This document shows, piece after piece, positions 9,757 to 19,156 of a DNA stretch of 64,000 bases. The notes beneath the pieces are model-generated. The model did no database searches. It was given only the letters and a program-made list of their open reading frames with translations, and was not told the origin of the DNA. The translations under genes were made by a program, and so were the position numbers. This DNA is from JAJXWB01 sp037044955. Lineage in GTDB: Bacteria; Pseudomonadota; Alphaproteobacteria; Rhizobiales; Beijerinckiaceae. The stretch's first letter is position 1; every line of letters begins with the position of its first letter. The stretch covers positions 310,001-374,000 of the forward strand of contig JBAOHX010000004.1 of NCBI GenBank assembly GCA_037044955.1, in the 5' to 3' direction.

Positions 9757-12174
9757 TCAATCCGCGCCGTAGAATAGGGCGGGCGAACCGAGCGCCGCAA
9801 CCATGCCGCGCGGCGCAATGTCCTGTTCGAGAAAGCGCACGATCTTCGGCGCCCCGGGCGCGAGATGGAACCAATTGTCGAGCGGCGTGAGGCGCTCGTC
9901 CTCGATCTTGACGGATTGCGCGATGCGGTCCGTTGCGACACGCAGGCCGAAACCGTTTTCGTCGCGAAACGTCTCGACAGACAGAGCGGGCGAAAACAGC
10001 GCCGCGCATCGGCCGAGCGGGAAATGCCAGGCTTCAGCGACTGTCGTCCCCGCGCCGTCGACAAGCGTGGCGAGCGTCGCTTCATGCGATGGCGGACCGA
10101 AGCGATAGGCGTAAGTCGTATCGAAGAATGCGCCCCAGAGATCGCAGTCGCGAAGCGAAAGCGTACTGCGCGGCGCGATCTCCACGTCGCGCTCCGCATT
10201 CATGACGGGGGTAGCGCCGTCGCGGACGCAGCGAAGCGAAACCCGGCCGATGAACGGCGCGGCGCTTTCGTTGATGCAATGAACATGCAGACCGTTGACG
10301 CCTTCGTCGCCGAGCGTCACCTGGATTGGGCGAAACGCCCGTCGCATCGCCCACCACGGCGATTTCGGCGCGCCGGTCCAGTCGAGGACGCCCCAGCCGC
10401 TCGACGCCCACAAATCCTTCCAGAACCAGAGAAGCGCGCCGGCGCACGTCGATGCCGGCCGGCGCCACTCGCCGATCGTCGCTTCGATCGTCTCGGCGAC
10501 GGCCGCGCGCGAAAGATCGAGGTAGCGCTCGGGCTCTTCCGACTTCAACCGCTGCGGATCGACGCCGTAGAGCAATGCGACATAGTGATCCCGCACATCC
10601 TCGAAATCCTGCACCGCGCCCTGGTCGCGCGGAATGCGCGGGCGCCAGAGCGGCGAGGCGAGGGGCGCGGGCCCGAAGTCGCGCCTGAGCGCGCGTTCCT
10701 CCGGAACATTGGCGAAGCCGAGACACTCGGACGCGAAGCGCACATTGGCGCGGCGCGCGTCGTCCAGCGGCCGCCGATAGGCCCCGACGCCATAATAATG
10801 CGAAACGCCGGCGTCGACGTGGAAGGGCAGGGCGCCGCCCGAGGGCGAATTGACGACATAGGCCGCATCCGGGCGCGCTTGCGCGCACACGCGCGCCAAG
10901 ATGTCCTCGAACAGCGGCGACCGCCAGTTGGCTTCCGCCACGCCCATCATCGCCGCTTGCTGATAGACCTCGTTGCCGCCGCACAGCACGGCGATCGACG
11001 GCGAGCCGCGCGTACGCTCCAGAAACTGGCGCGCTTCTTCTTCGACGGAGGCGACGAAGCCGGCGTCGGCGGCGGGATAGTCGAAATTGGAGAACATGAA
11101 GTCCTGCCAGACCATGATGCCGGCCGCATCGCATGCGCGATAGAAGTCGTCTGTTTCGTAGACTCCAGTGGCGCCGACGCGCAGCATGTTGACGCCAGCC
11201 TCGCGCGCCAGGTTGATCGCACGGGCGAGTGCGACGGGATCGTTCCGAAGAGAGATCGGGTCGAGCGGCGTCCACACCGCGCCACGGCAGAAGACCGGGA
11301 CGCCGTTGACGCGCAGGGCGAAGCCATGTCCGTCCGCCCCGCGGTCGATGTCGATGCCGCGAAACCCGATGCGTCCGAGCGATGTCGTCACGCCCTCCGT
11401 GGCAATCACGACCTCGTACACACGCGGAACGCCATGCGTGTGCGGGAACCAGCGCTCGATAGACTCGAGTCGAAGCGTCGCGGCATACAGATTGCCGCCG
11501 TGATGCGCGAGCGCGCACGCCACGCCTTCGCAAGAAGTAACAAGCGAGTGCGAAAGTTCTCTGGAAAACTCGACTTCGACGTCGATGACGCCGCCGTCCG
11601 CGTCCGGTCTTGCGGAAAGTCGTGACGCCACGATGTGCGGCTTGTCGCGGGAAATCAGTCGGATCGGCCGCCACGGCCCGACGACAGGGGCGGGCGGAGC
11701 GAAGCCCGGCATATGGCCGAGCGCGCTCGTCCGCGCGAAGCGCAGGTCCGATGGCTGAATCATGCGCGGCCGCCATCGCGCGCGCCCCTTGCGCCCGTCG
11801 AGCGCGCGCTTCATCGCGCGGAACCGAATGGACAGTCGGTGTGCGCCGGCCAGCGCGATCTCGACGCGATGGGCGACGAACATGTTGTCGCTCGTCAGGA
11901 TTAGCGTTTCGTCGAGCCATACTTCGGCGAACGTGGCCAGCCCCTCGAAAACGAGCGTATGGGGTCCGTGCCCCGAAACTTGCGCGCGATACCAGACATC
12001 GTGTTCATCGAGCGGAACGGGTTCGTCCCACGTCCAACGTCCGGCGTCGATGAGCGCCTGCGCGGCCGTGCCGGGCGCCTTGGCGGGAAAGAAATCGAGG
12101 GTGTCGGTTTCCGCCGGGGTCGCTGCGGCGTCGGCCTCGCAGATGGCGCAGGTCCAGCCCGCGTCGAGCCGCAT
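9757..12174 (-). CDS. Glycoside hydrolase family 2 protein, beta-mannosidase-like
   Basis: An intact 805-residue GH2 enzyme, the size of bacterial beta-mannosidases. It shows the N-terminal jelly-roll (VWYRAQVSG, GLATFAEVWLD), an immunoglobulin-like domain and the TIM barrel with GVNMLRVGATGVYETDDFY and MVWQDFMFSNFDYP. The acid/base glutamate sits in VLCGGNEVYQQ and the likely nucleophile in RFASECLGF. There is no signal peptide, so it acts in the cytosol. It begins 12 bp after the DUF1839 stop and is followed within 15 bp by a thioesterase, so it belongs to the operon of the carrier protein. Its substrate in that setting is unknown. Confidence 0.85.
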   Translation of the reverse strand: MRLDAGWTCAICEADAAATPAETDTLDFFPAKAPGTAAQALIDAGRWTWDEPVPLDEHDVWYRAQVSGHGPHTLVFEGLATFAEVWLDETLILTSDNMFVAHRVEIALAGAHRLSIRFRAMKRALDGRKGRARWRPRMIQPSDLRFARTSALGHMPGFAPPAPVVGPWRPIRLISRDKPHIVASRLSARPDADGGVIDVEVEFSRELSHSLVTSCEGVACALAHHGGNLYAATLRLESIERWFPHTHGVPRVYEVVIATEGVTTSLGRIGFRGIDIDRGADGHGFALRVNGVPVFCRGAVWTPLDPISLRNDPVALARAINLAREAGVNMLRVGATGVYETDDFYRACDAAGIMVWQDFMFSNFDYPAADAGFVASVEEEARQFLERTRGSPSIAVLCGGNEVYQQAAMMGVAEANWRSPLFEDILARVCAQARPDAAYVVNSPSGGALPFHVDAGVSHYYGVGAYRRPLDDARRANVRFASECLGFANVPEERALRRDFGPAPLASPLWRPRIPRDQGAVQDFEDVRDHYVALLYGVDPQRLKSEEPERYLDLSRAAVAETIEATIGEWRRPASTCAGALLWFWKDLWASSGWGVLDWTGAPKSPWWAMRRAFRPIQVTLGDEGVNGLHVHCINESAAPFIGRVSLRCVRDGATPVMNAERDVEIAPRSTLSLRDCDLWGAFFDTTYAYRFGPPSHEATLATLVDGAGTTVAEAWHFPLGRCAALFSPALSVETFRDENGFGLRVATDRIAQSVKIEDERLTPLDNWFHLAPGAPKIVRFLEQDIAPRGMVAALGSPALFYGAD

Positions 12175-12186
12175 GACGGCCAGCCG

Positions 12187-13189
12187 TCAGGAGGCGAGGC
12201 GCAGCGCGCCGCCGCGTCGCGTCAGTCCATCGAACAATTTGGCATAGGCGTCGCCGAGCGCGGCGAGCGGCGCTTCGAGGCCGACGGTCTTGCGACGGAC
12301 GATTGCGCGCGCCAGCAGAAACTGGAAGGACTTGGCGCTCGCCGAAAGCGTGCGGCAGGCGTCGATTTCGGACGCGAACTCGTTGGCGTCGCCGAGCCAG
12401 GCGAGGCTGGAGCCCATCAGCTCGAAATTGGCGCCGAGCTGGCGCAGCGAATTGAACGCGAACTTGTGGAAGAATTCCGGTTCGCGCGCGGCGACGCGTT
12501 CGACGAGAGCGGGCAGGCGCAGCGCAAAGGCCTCGATGGGGTTCTGCCCGGGCCTGCGGTCGAGGTGGCGCGCAAGCAGCGCGCGGGCGCATTCGCGCAT
12601 CGCCTTGTCGTCGAGCGGCGCATGGGCGGCTTTCACGATCTCGGCATAGGGCGGCAGCTTCTGCCGGCCGCTTTCGGAGCCGAACGCCATCAGCCCCGCG
12701 TAGTCCTCGCCTTCCGCCCGGAAGTAGCCCTCGTTGTGAAAATAGTCGACACAGCGCGCGGCGGGATCGATGCGATTGACGCCGATGGTCGTCTTCGAGC
12801 TGTTCGAGGCGATAGGAAACGCCGCGCGTATCCGGCAGGTGGAAGGCGTCGGCTTCGATCATCGTCAATCGCCCGCGCGCGCATTGATGCGCGACGTGGT
12901 CGGCTATGTCGTCGTAGAGCGAAAGCTCGTGTGCGACGAAGCCGTAGAGCATCTCGATGTCTTCGAGCGGCGGTTTGAAGAACGTGAACTGGTCGCCCTC
13001 GAAATCGAGCGTCGCGGCGAAGCCGAGCATCGCCTCCGGCGGCAGGCCTCGTGCGTGGATCGCCTCGATCCACAGATCGACGTAGCAATTTGTCTGCGGC
13101 CAGTCGCGCGCCGCATCGTGCAGCGCGTGGGCCGAGTAGGAGGCCGGATCGACATCCGGCGCGAAGGCGCTCTCAGAGCGAGAGCGCAT
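12187..13189 (-). CDS. DUF1839 family protein (one frameshift)
   Basis: Matches the pattern of the DUF1839 family, proteins of unknown function found beside amino acid:carrier-protein ligases in rhizobia. The N-terminal frame (NCYVDLWIEAIHARGLPPEAM, FEGDQFTFFKPP) and the C-terminal frame (EFFHKFAFNSLRQLGANFELM) are joined by removing one extra base near 12783 (CTC-G-AAG, minus strand), giving about 333 residues. The ATG at 13189 overlaps the ligase stop by 17 nt, so the two are translationally coupled. No membrane span or signal is seen. The family name is from pattern memory, not a search. Confidence 0.75.
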
Positions 13190-14085
13190 CGCGCACCTCC
13201 GCCGGCCATTGCTCGATTTCGAGCCCGTGATGGCGGAACAGCGCGATCGCGACGCGCTCCATGCCGAAGCCGACGCAGGCCGTATGCGCGGTCTCGCCCG
13301 TCGGCGGTGCGAATGTTCCAGGTCGAACCGAAATGATCCTGGTGATAGTTGAAGCTGAGGCAGGCGGTCGGGTTTTCCTCGCTGTTGACGGGAACCAGCA
13401 GTTCGAATTTCAGCCCGAGATCGCGCTGGCTCGACGCCATCACGCGGCCCGCGCGGCCGAAGAACGGATCGTTGGCGACGTCGACATTGAACGGCAGGCC
13501 GAGCTTCGCGATCATCGCCTGTCCGCGCTCCAGCCATTTCTTGCGGAAGGCGACGACCTGATCCGGCGTTCCGATCCGCACATATTCGCGCATCCGGAAC
13601 ATCTGCTGCCGTGTCGGCTCTTTCGACGGCTCGCGACGGAAGCAGTAGGAATTGAGGTCGAAGACCAGCCCGTCCTGCGGAAGCGGCCCGCGCCTGGCCG
13701 CCGTCGGATAGAGCGGATAGCAGGCCGCAGGCGTCAGCACGATGTCGGTGATCTCCTGCTTCTCCCACCAGGGCTGACCGTCCGCGAGCCGATCGAGCAG
13801 GGCGGCATGATCCTTGTCGTTGCCGCTGAACGAATGCACCGTGCCGGCGAGCTGCGGAAAGCTCTTCAGATATCCGCTCTTCTCGAACAGCGCGCGGTTC
13901 ATGCCGGGCGGAAAGCGGAGGACCTCCGCGTTCTGGTCGGCGCCGGTCCTGGAGATCAGGCGGTCGAAACCGTCGATCACCTGTTCGAACTGACCGCTGC
14001 GGCCATAGAGGCCGTCGATTCCGGTTTCGACGAGAAGCCCACGGTGAATGAGCTTGTCGAGCAGGGTCGGGCAGGCCTCGCACAT
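13173..14085 (-). CDS. Amino acid:[acyl-carrier-protein] ligase (class II aaRS-like, one frameshift)
   Basis: Homologue of the seryl-tRNA-synthetase-like enzymes of Bradyrhizobium and Agrobacterium that do not charge tRNA but activate an amino acid and load it on the phosphopantetheine arm of a small carrier protein. Seen: class II motif 2 in YCFRREPSKEPTRQQMFRMREYVRIG, the zinc/substrate region GMNRALFEKSGYL, and motif 3 in TACVGFGMERVAIALFRHHG. An extra C near 13314 breaks the frame just before motif 3; corrected length is 303 residues. There is no tRNA-binding arm. The ATG follows the dehydrogenase stop at once, and the dedicated carrier protein is two genes upstream. The loaded amino acid (glycine or alanine in known cases) cannot be read. 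Confidence 0.85.
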
Positions 14086-14087
14086 GT

Positions 14088-15245
14088 TCAGGCCGCCAGC
14101 GAAGGATCGAGACGATGCATCAGCAGCAGATTGGCGACATTGCCGAAGATGCGGTCGTTGGAGATCATGATCTGCGCCGACAGGGCGTCGCGCATGTGGC
14201 GGCCGACGCTGTAGGGCGTGTTGTTGCGATAGCCGTTGATGCCGGTGATGAGCAGGGCATGGTTGATGATGTCCACGACCATGCGCGAGGCGCCGATCTT
14301 GATATTGTTCATTGCGACGATGAAGCCGACCGATCCGAGATCGTCCTCGTCCGCCTGGGCGCGCGAGAAACGCGTGAGGCCGGCGATCGTGTTGGAGCGC
14401 ATGAGCTGAAGCATGTTCGCCGCTTCCGCCACGCGCAGCGCGCCGGGCGGCGTCTGGTTGGGATTGCGGCGCGCTTCGGCGCGCACGAAGGATTGCGCGC
14501 GCGAGACGGCGCTGGACGCGATGCCGTACCAGACCGCGCTCCACAGGATGTGGCAGATCGCGAGCATCGACTTCGCGGCGATCTCGCCGAAATCGTTCGG
14601 CAGAATCTGCGCGACGTCGCCTTCGGCGGAAAATTTGAAATTGTCGGAGCAGGTGCCGCGCATGCCCAACGCGTCCCATGCGCCGGTCAACTCGAGCTTG
14701 TACTGGTCTTTCGTCAGCACGGCCATCACCTGGTCGGAGGCCGGGGCGCCGGGCGCGCTGCGGGCGGTGATGAGAATGGCGTCCGCGTCCCGTCCATAGG
14801 AAATGCAGGTGCCGTCCTTCACCAGCGTGAACCGGTCGCCGGCGCGCTCGACGGCGCAGATGCTGTTGCGCAGATTGCCGCCGACGCCGCCTTCGGTCGT
14901 GGCGGAGGCCACAAGCAACTGATCGCGGCAGATGCGCCGCATGAAGTCCTGATGCCAGGCGTCCTTGTCGCCATGACTGATCAGGCTGGAGACCTTGATC
15001 TGATGCATGGCGTAGGTCATCCCCGCCGACGCGCAGGCCTGCGAAATGATCGAGACCACTTCGGCGATCTCCGAGAGATCGGCGCCCTCGCCGCCGAACT
15101 CCCGCGGAATGAAAGCGGAGAGGAGGCGCGCCTCCTTCATCGCCCGCACGGCTTCGGACGGAAACCGCCCTTCCTTGTCGACATGTTCGCAATATTGCGC
15201 AGCGACGGCGCCGACGAGCTGCGCGCGAGCGACAAGCGAACTCAT
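14088..15245 (-). CDS. Acyl-CoA dehydrogenase family flavoprotein
   Basis: A 385-residue flavoprotein of the acyl-CoA dehydrogenase fold. Seen: the N-terminal helical domain with PREFGGEGADLSEIAEV, the FAD-binding strand LLVASATTEGGVGGNLRN, and the C-terminal helix VGRHMRDALSAQIMISNDRI. Its ATG overlaps the carrier-protein stop (ATGA), which ties it to that protein. In such operons the substrate may be an aminoacyl group on the carrier rather than a CoA ester; that is inference. It is followed within 2 bp by the ligase gene. Confidence 0.85.
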   Translation of the reverse strand: MSSLVARAQLVGAVAAQYCEHVDKEGRFPSEAVRAMKEARLLSAFIPREFGGEGADLSEIAEVVSIISQACASAGMTYAMHQIKVSSLISHGDKDAWHQDFMRRICRDQLLVASATTEGGVGGNLRNSICAVERAGDRFTLVKDGTCISYGRDADAILITARSAPGAPASDQVMAVLTKDQYKLELTGAWDALGMRGTCSDNFKFSAEGDVAQILPNDFGEIAAKSMLAICHILWSAVWYGIASSAVSRAQSFVRAEARRNPNQTPPGALRVAEAANMLQLMRSNTIAGLTRFSRAQADEDDLGSVGFIVAMNNIKIGASRMVVDIINHALLITGINGYRNNTPYSVGRHMRDALSAQIMISNDRIFGNVANLLLMHRLDPSLAA

Positions 15246-15493
15246 GATGCGAGCGCCTGCGGACGCAATTCGCTGACGCAGGCCGCGATCGAGTCCATGG
15301 TCGCGAAACTGCGGCGATTGAGCATGCGTTCGGGGAATTCGATGTCGAAAGCCTCTTCCAGCGCCAACATCAACTGGACGGCCGCAAACGAGGTCAGTCC
15401 TGCGGCGTAGAGGTCCTGGTCCGAGGCCAGGGTGGCCGCCTTCACCGGCAGTCGCGCGTGCTTGTCGAGCAGTTGTCGAAGATTATCGAGCAT
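15242..15493 (-). CDS. Acyl carrier protein dedicated to the aminoacyl ligase operon
   Basis: An 83-residue acidic four-helix carrier protein. The phosphopantetheine serine lies in the altered motif YAAGLTSFAAVQLM, with LTS in place of the usual DSL, as in carriers paired with amino acid:carrier-protein ligases. The start is an ATG with GGAGGCGG 7-8 bp upstream. It is the first gene of the six-gene operon, so the promoter should lie in 15494-15781, which it shares with the divergent dusA. The altered motif suggests it is not the fatty-acid AcpP. Confidence 0.85.
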   Translation of the reverse strand: MLDNLRQLLDKHARLPVKAATLASDQDLYAAGLTSFAAVQLMLALEEAFDIEFPERMLNRRSFATMDSIAACVSELRPQALAS

Positions 15494-15781
15494 GTTTTTC
15501 CGCCTCCGGTCGCTCTGTCCGGCAGCCCGGACGCAATACGTGTGACGCGAAACTAGGCTTGCCCGGTTAAATCGGGACTAAATGTCCGGCCGCGCAAGGA
15601 GAATGCCGCGAGAGGGTGAATTTTCGCAAACTTGGAAATGCGCGGAAACGTCGATCTTTCATGGGTTTCCGGCTGATTGCGGACCCGCTGCGGAGGTCGC
15701 GGGCGTGGTTAAAAATTTACAAACGAACACGCGGCTGCAATACAGCATGTTCCCGCGCCTGCCGCGCCCCGAACTCGACCG

Positions 15782-16807
15782 ATGTCATCGCTGATAGGAT
15801 CGTCCGCTACGACCGGCGCCGCCTCCGCCTGGCGCTTCTCCGTCGCGCCCATGATGGACTGGACGGACCGGCATTGCCGGTTCTTCCATCGCATCATGAC
15901 GCGCCGTGCGCTGCTCTACACGGAAATGGTGACTTCGGCGGCGGTCATCCACGGACAGCGCGCGCGGCTCATCGGGTTCGATCCTGCGGAGCAGCCCGTC
16001 GCCGTGCAGCTCGGCGGCGCCGAACCGCACGAACTTGCCGAGGCCGCGCGCATCTGCGCCGATTTCGGCTATCGCGAGATCAACCTCAATGTCGGCTGCC
16101 CATCGGACCGCGTGCAGGATGGGCGCTTCGGCGCCTGTCTCATGCGCGAGCCGGCGCTGGTCGCAGATTGCATCGCGGCGATGAAGCGCGCCGTGCATGT
16201 GCCGGTCACGGTCAAATGCCGGATCGGCGTGGACGACCAGGATCCGCGCGCGGCGCTGTTCGATCTGGCGACGCGCGTGGTCGAAGCCGGCGCCGACGCG
16301 ATCGTCGTGCATGCGCGAAAGGCCTGGCTCCAGGGCCTTTCGCCGCGTGAAAATCGCGACGTGCCGCCGCTCGACTATCCGCTCGTCCATGAATTGAAGC
16401 GCGCTATGCCCACTGTCCCCATCGCCATCAACGGCGGCGTCAGGACGCTCGCGGAAGCGCGCGAACATCTGGCGCATGTCGATGGCGTCATGCTCGGCCG
16501 CGCCGCCTATCAGGACCCCGAGCTCCTGCTTGCGGTCGACCCCGACATTTTCGGCGCGCCCGCGCCGGTCGCCGACGCGCACGAAGCGGTCGAGGCCTTT
16601 ATCCCCTATGTCGAGGCGCGGCTCGCCGAAGGCGTGCGTCTCTCTTCGATGACGCGCCATATGCTCGGCCTGTTCGCGGGCCGCCCGGGCGCGCGGGCGT
16701 TCCGCCGCCATCTCGCGGTCGAGGCGGTCAAGCCCGGCGCCGGCGTCGGCGTGCTGCGCGCGGCGGTTGCGGAAGTCGATCGCGCTACGAGGTCGCAGGC
16801 GGCATGA
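15782..16807 (+). CDS. dusA: tRNA-dihydrouridine synthase DusA
   Basis: A 341-residue flavin enzyme that reduces uridines 20/20a of tRNA to dihydrouridine. Seen: FSVAPMMDWTDRHCRFF, LYTEMVTSAAVIHG, the FMN and catalytic-cysteine region INLNVGCPSDRVQDGRFGACLM, VKCRIGVDD, IVVHARKAWLQGLSP (DusA-specific) and INGGVRTL. The catalytic cysteine is the one in GACLM. The stop overlaps the ATG of the thioesterase gene at 16804 by 4 nt. An ATG at 15782 is used; there are further in-frame starts before the FSVAPMM motif. Confidence 0.92.
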   Translation: MSSLIGSSATTGAASAWRFSVAPMMDWTDRHCRFFHRIMTRRALLYTEMVTSAAVIHGQRARLIGFDPAEQPVAVQLGGAEPHELAEAARICADFGYREINLNVGCPSDRVQDGRFGACLMREPALVADCIAAMKRAVHVPVTVKCRIGVDDQDPRAALFDLATRVVEAGADAIVVHARKAWLQGLSPRENRDVPPLDYPLVHELKRAMPTVPIAINGGVRTLAEAREHLAHVDGVMLGRAAYQDPELLLAVDPDIFGAPAPVADAHEAVEAFIPYVEARLAEGVRLSSMTRHMLGLFAGRPGARAFRRHLAVEAVKPGAGVGVLRAAVAEVDRATRSQAA

Positions 16808-17262
16808 CGAAGAAGACGCTCGATCCCGCTCAGGCGGCGCGCATCCGCGCGGCTTTCGACGACCAGGGCATGATGAAGACGCTCGGCGCGTCGATGACGC
16901 GCATCGAGGCGGGCGAGGTCGAGATCGTTCTGCCCTTCGGCCCGCACATTGCGCAGCACCACGGCTTCGTTCATGCCGGCGGCCTGACGACGGTCGTCGA
17001 CAATGCCGGCGGCTTCGCCGCCATGACCTTGATGCCGGAAGGGATGCAGGTCCTGACCATCGAATTCAAGGTCAATTTCCTCAGCCCCGCCATCGGCGAG
17101 AAGTTCATCGCCATCGGCCGCGTGAAGCGCGCCGGCAAGCAGATCAGCGTGGTGGAAGGCGAAGTGCTGGCGGAGGCGGCCGACGGCGCCCGCAAGCCTG
17201 TCGCGCTCATGCTGGCGACGATGATGGGCGTCTGGCTGGGGGACCGGAGCGCGCCCGCGTGA
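16804..17262 (+). CDS. PaaI-family hotdog thioesterase
   Basis: A 152-residue hotdog thioesterase of the PaaI/YdiI type. The motif FVHAGGLTTVVDNAGGFAAM is the HGG...D helix that carries the active site in this family, followed by the strand TIEFKVNFLSPAIGE. It acts on aryl- or acyl-CoA in the cytosol; the substrate is unknown. It is coupled to dusA by an ATGA overlap and to the TauE/SafE gene by a GTGA overlap, giving a three-gene operon. Confidence 0.85.
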   Translation: MTKKTLDPAQAARIRAAFDDQGMMKTLGASMTRIEAGEVEIVLPFGPHIAQHHGFVHAGGLTTVVDNAGGFAAMTLMPEGMQVLTIEFKVNFLSPAIGEKFIAIGRVKRAGKQISVVEGEVLAEAADGARKPVALMLATMMGVWLGDRSAPA

Positions 17263-18100
17263 ATCTCGCCGCGCTTCTCCATTCCGACTTCATCTGGCTG
17301 GCGCCGGCGCTCGCGCGTCGCGGGCGTCGCCACCGGCGTTCTCGCGGGCCTGTTCGGCGTCGGCGGCGGCGCCATCATCGTGCCGGTTCTCTACCAGACC
17401 CTCCGCTTCACGGGCGTGACCGACGAGGTCGCCATGCCCGTTTCGGTCGGCACCTCGCTCGCCGTCATCGTGCCGACCTCCATCGCCTCGGCGCGAACGC
17501 ATCTCGCCAAGGGCGCCGTGGACATGACGGTCATCCGGGGCTGGGTTGTTCCGGTCGTCCTCGGCGTCGCGCTCGGCGCGGCGATCGCGCGCAACGCGCC
17601 GGCTGCGCTGTTCAAACTCGTCTTCGTCGGCATTTCGACGTTCACCGCCGTGCGCATGCTCGGCGGTTTCACAGACTGGCGATTGGGCGATGCGCCGCCC
17701 AAGGGGCCGCTGTCGTGGGCGGTCGGCGCGCTCATCGGTCTTCTGTCCGCGCTCATGGGCGTCGGCGGCGGCCAGCTCGTCAATCTCTACATGTCGCTGT
17801 TCGGCGCGCCGATCCATGTGGCGGTCGGCACGGCCGCCGGCGTCGGGGCGCTGATCTCCGCGCCGGGCGCGCATCGGCTTCGCCATCGCGGGCTTCGGCA
17901 AGCTCGACCTGCCGCCGGGTTCCATCGGTTTCGTTTCGCTGATCGGCTTCGCCTTCATCGCGCCGATGGCGGCCCTGGCTGCGCCCTACGGCGCGCGCCT
18001 CGCGCACGCCTGGCCGAAGCGCAAGCTCGAGGTCGCCTTCGGCCTGTTTCTGGTGGTGATTATTGCGCGCTTTCTGGCGAGTCTGATTTTCCGCGTCTGA
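17259..18100 (+). CDS. TauE/SafE family membrane transporter (two frameshifts)
   Basis: A polytopic inner-membrane protein of the sulfite exporter TauE/SafE family. The repeated hallmark GLFGVGGGAIIVPVLYQ appears near the N-terminus and LMGVGGGQLVNLYMSLFG in the second half, marking the two inverted halves. Two extra C bases, near 17310 (GCG-C-GTC) and 17873 (GCG-C-ATC), break the frame; corrected, the protein is 279 residues ending ARFLASLIFRV. The GTG start overlaps the thioesterase stop. The exported anion is not predictable from sequence. The 3' end overlaps the convergent DUF1289 gene by 41 nt. Confidence 0.82.
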
Positions 18101-18284
18101 AGCGCGCCATCCGCTCCGGCAGGAGATTGCGGATGTTGGCGCGCTCGTCGTCGCTCATCGAGCCCCAGTCCCCGATTTCCGACAATGTGCGGCCGCAGCC
18201 CGTGCAGAGCGCCGTCTCCGCATCCATGCGGCAGACGCCGTTGCAGGGCGATTGCGTCGCGCGCGGGCGGACGACGCCGCTCAT
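18060..18284 (-). CDS. DUF1289 domain small cysteine protein
   Basis: A 74-residue protein with the DUF1289 pattern SPCNGVCRMD...ALCTGCGRTLSEIGDW, four cysteines (CxxxC then CxxC) that probably bind a metal or iron-sulfur cluster, followed by the MSDDERANI helix. The ATG at 18284 overlaps the end of cobS (GTGA/ATGA type), so it is expressed with cobS. It is followed by the convergent TauE/SafE gene. The role of the family is not known. Confidence 0.8.
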   Translation of the reverse strand: MSGVVRPRATQSPCNGVCRMDAETALCTGCGRTLSEIGDWGSMSDDERANIRNLLPERMARFRRGKSDSPESAQ

Positions 18285-19039
18285 GCGGCCGCCGAGAGAA
18301 CGAGCAGGTAACCGATCTCGGCCGCCTGCTGCGCCGCGCCCGCGACGTCGCCGGTCTGCCCGCCGAGCTTCTGGCGCGCCTGCGTTGTGACGAGGAAGGC
18401 GGCGCCGGCCGCGACGATCGCCGCGAAAACAGTGGTTCCGGCCGATGCGCCGGCGAGCAGGGGGAGCGCGGCGCAAAGAATCGCGCCGACGATCGCCACG
18501 CGCAGCGCATTGCTGTCCGGCGCCCCGGCCGCATGGCCAGCGCCCGCCTCGCGCGCCGGCGGCAGCAGCGCCAGCGGCGCCAGGCAGGCGACGCGAGAGA
18601 CGACGGCGCCCGCCAGCAGGACGAAACAGGCGAGAAGCGTGGACGCTTGCAGGAGCGCGGCAAGGGCCGCAGCGCGCATCGCGACAGAGAAGATCAGCGC
18701 GATCGTGCCGAATGTGCCGTTGCGGCTGTCCTTCATGATCTCCAGCCGGCGCTCGGGCGTCGAGCCCGACAGGGCGTCCGCGCAATCGGCGAGCCCGTCC
18801 TCGTGCAGCGCGCCGGTTGTCACGACCAGCACAGCCAGCGCGACGAGCGCCGCCACGAATGCGGACAGCCCGCAGGCGCGGCCGAGAACCAGCGCAAGCG
18901 TGGCAGGCGCGGCGATCGCCAGCGCCGCGGCGGGCAGGGCGCGAAGCGCGGTGCGGAAGTCCGGCAGGCGTTCCGTCGTCCCGACCGGCAGGCGGGACCA
19001 GAAAGCAAGGCAGGAGAGAAAGTCGGCGCGGTAGGACAT
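18281..19039 (-). CDS. cobS: Adenosylcobinamide-GDP ribazoletransferase CobS
   Basis: A 252-residue membrane enzyme that joins adenosylcobinamide-GDP with alpha-ribazole (phosphate) to make adenosylcobalamin (phosphate). The magnesium-binding signature is clear: LHEDGLADCADALSG followed by RLEIMKDSRNGTFGTIAL. Several hydrophobic spans follow. I start at the ATG at 19039 because GGGAGG precedes it closely; an ATG six codons upstream is possible. It is divergent from cobT, the next enzyme of lower-ligand assembly, across 117 bp. No cobalamin riboswitch is visible in that gap. Confidence 0.9.
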   Translation of the reverse strand: MSYRADFLSCLAFWSRLPVGTTERLPDFRTALRALPAAALAIAAPATLALVLGRACGLSAFVAALVALAVLVVTTGALHEDGLADCADALSGSTPERRLEIMKDSRNGTFGTIALIFSVAMRAAALAALLQASTLLACFVLLAGAVVSRVACLAPLALLPPAREAGAGHAAGAPDSNALRVAIVGAILCAALPLLAGASAGTTVFAAIVAAGAAFLVTTQARQKLGGQTGDVAGAAQQAAEIGYLLVLSAAA

Positions 19040-19156
19040 GGTCCTCCCATGCGCCATGACGGCCGCGTCGACAAGTCTCTCCCGTCAATTGCGTCTTTCG
19101 CTTTCCAACCGCGGCCGGGCCGTCTATGCAACGCCGCCCGCCACTCGAGACTCGAC

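Noticed and set aside
9865..11625. 586-codon plus-strand ORF opposite the GH2 gene
   Set aside because: Antisense shadow with no domain features; the GH2 frame is intact and motif-rich.
19040..19156. Cobalamin riboswitch between cobS and cobT
   Set aside because: The 117-bp gap is too short, and no B12-box-like sequence was seen.
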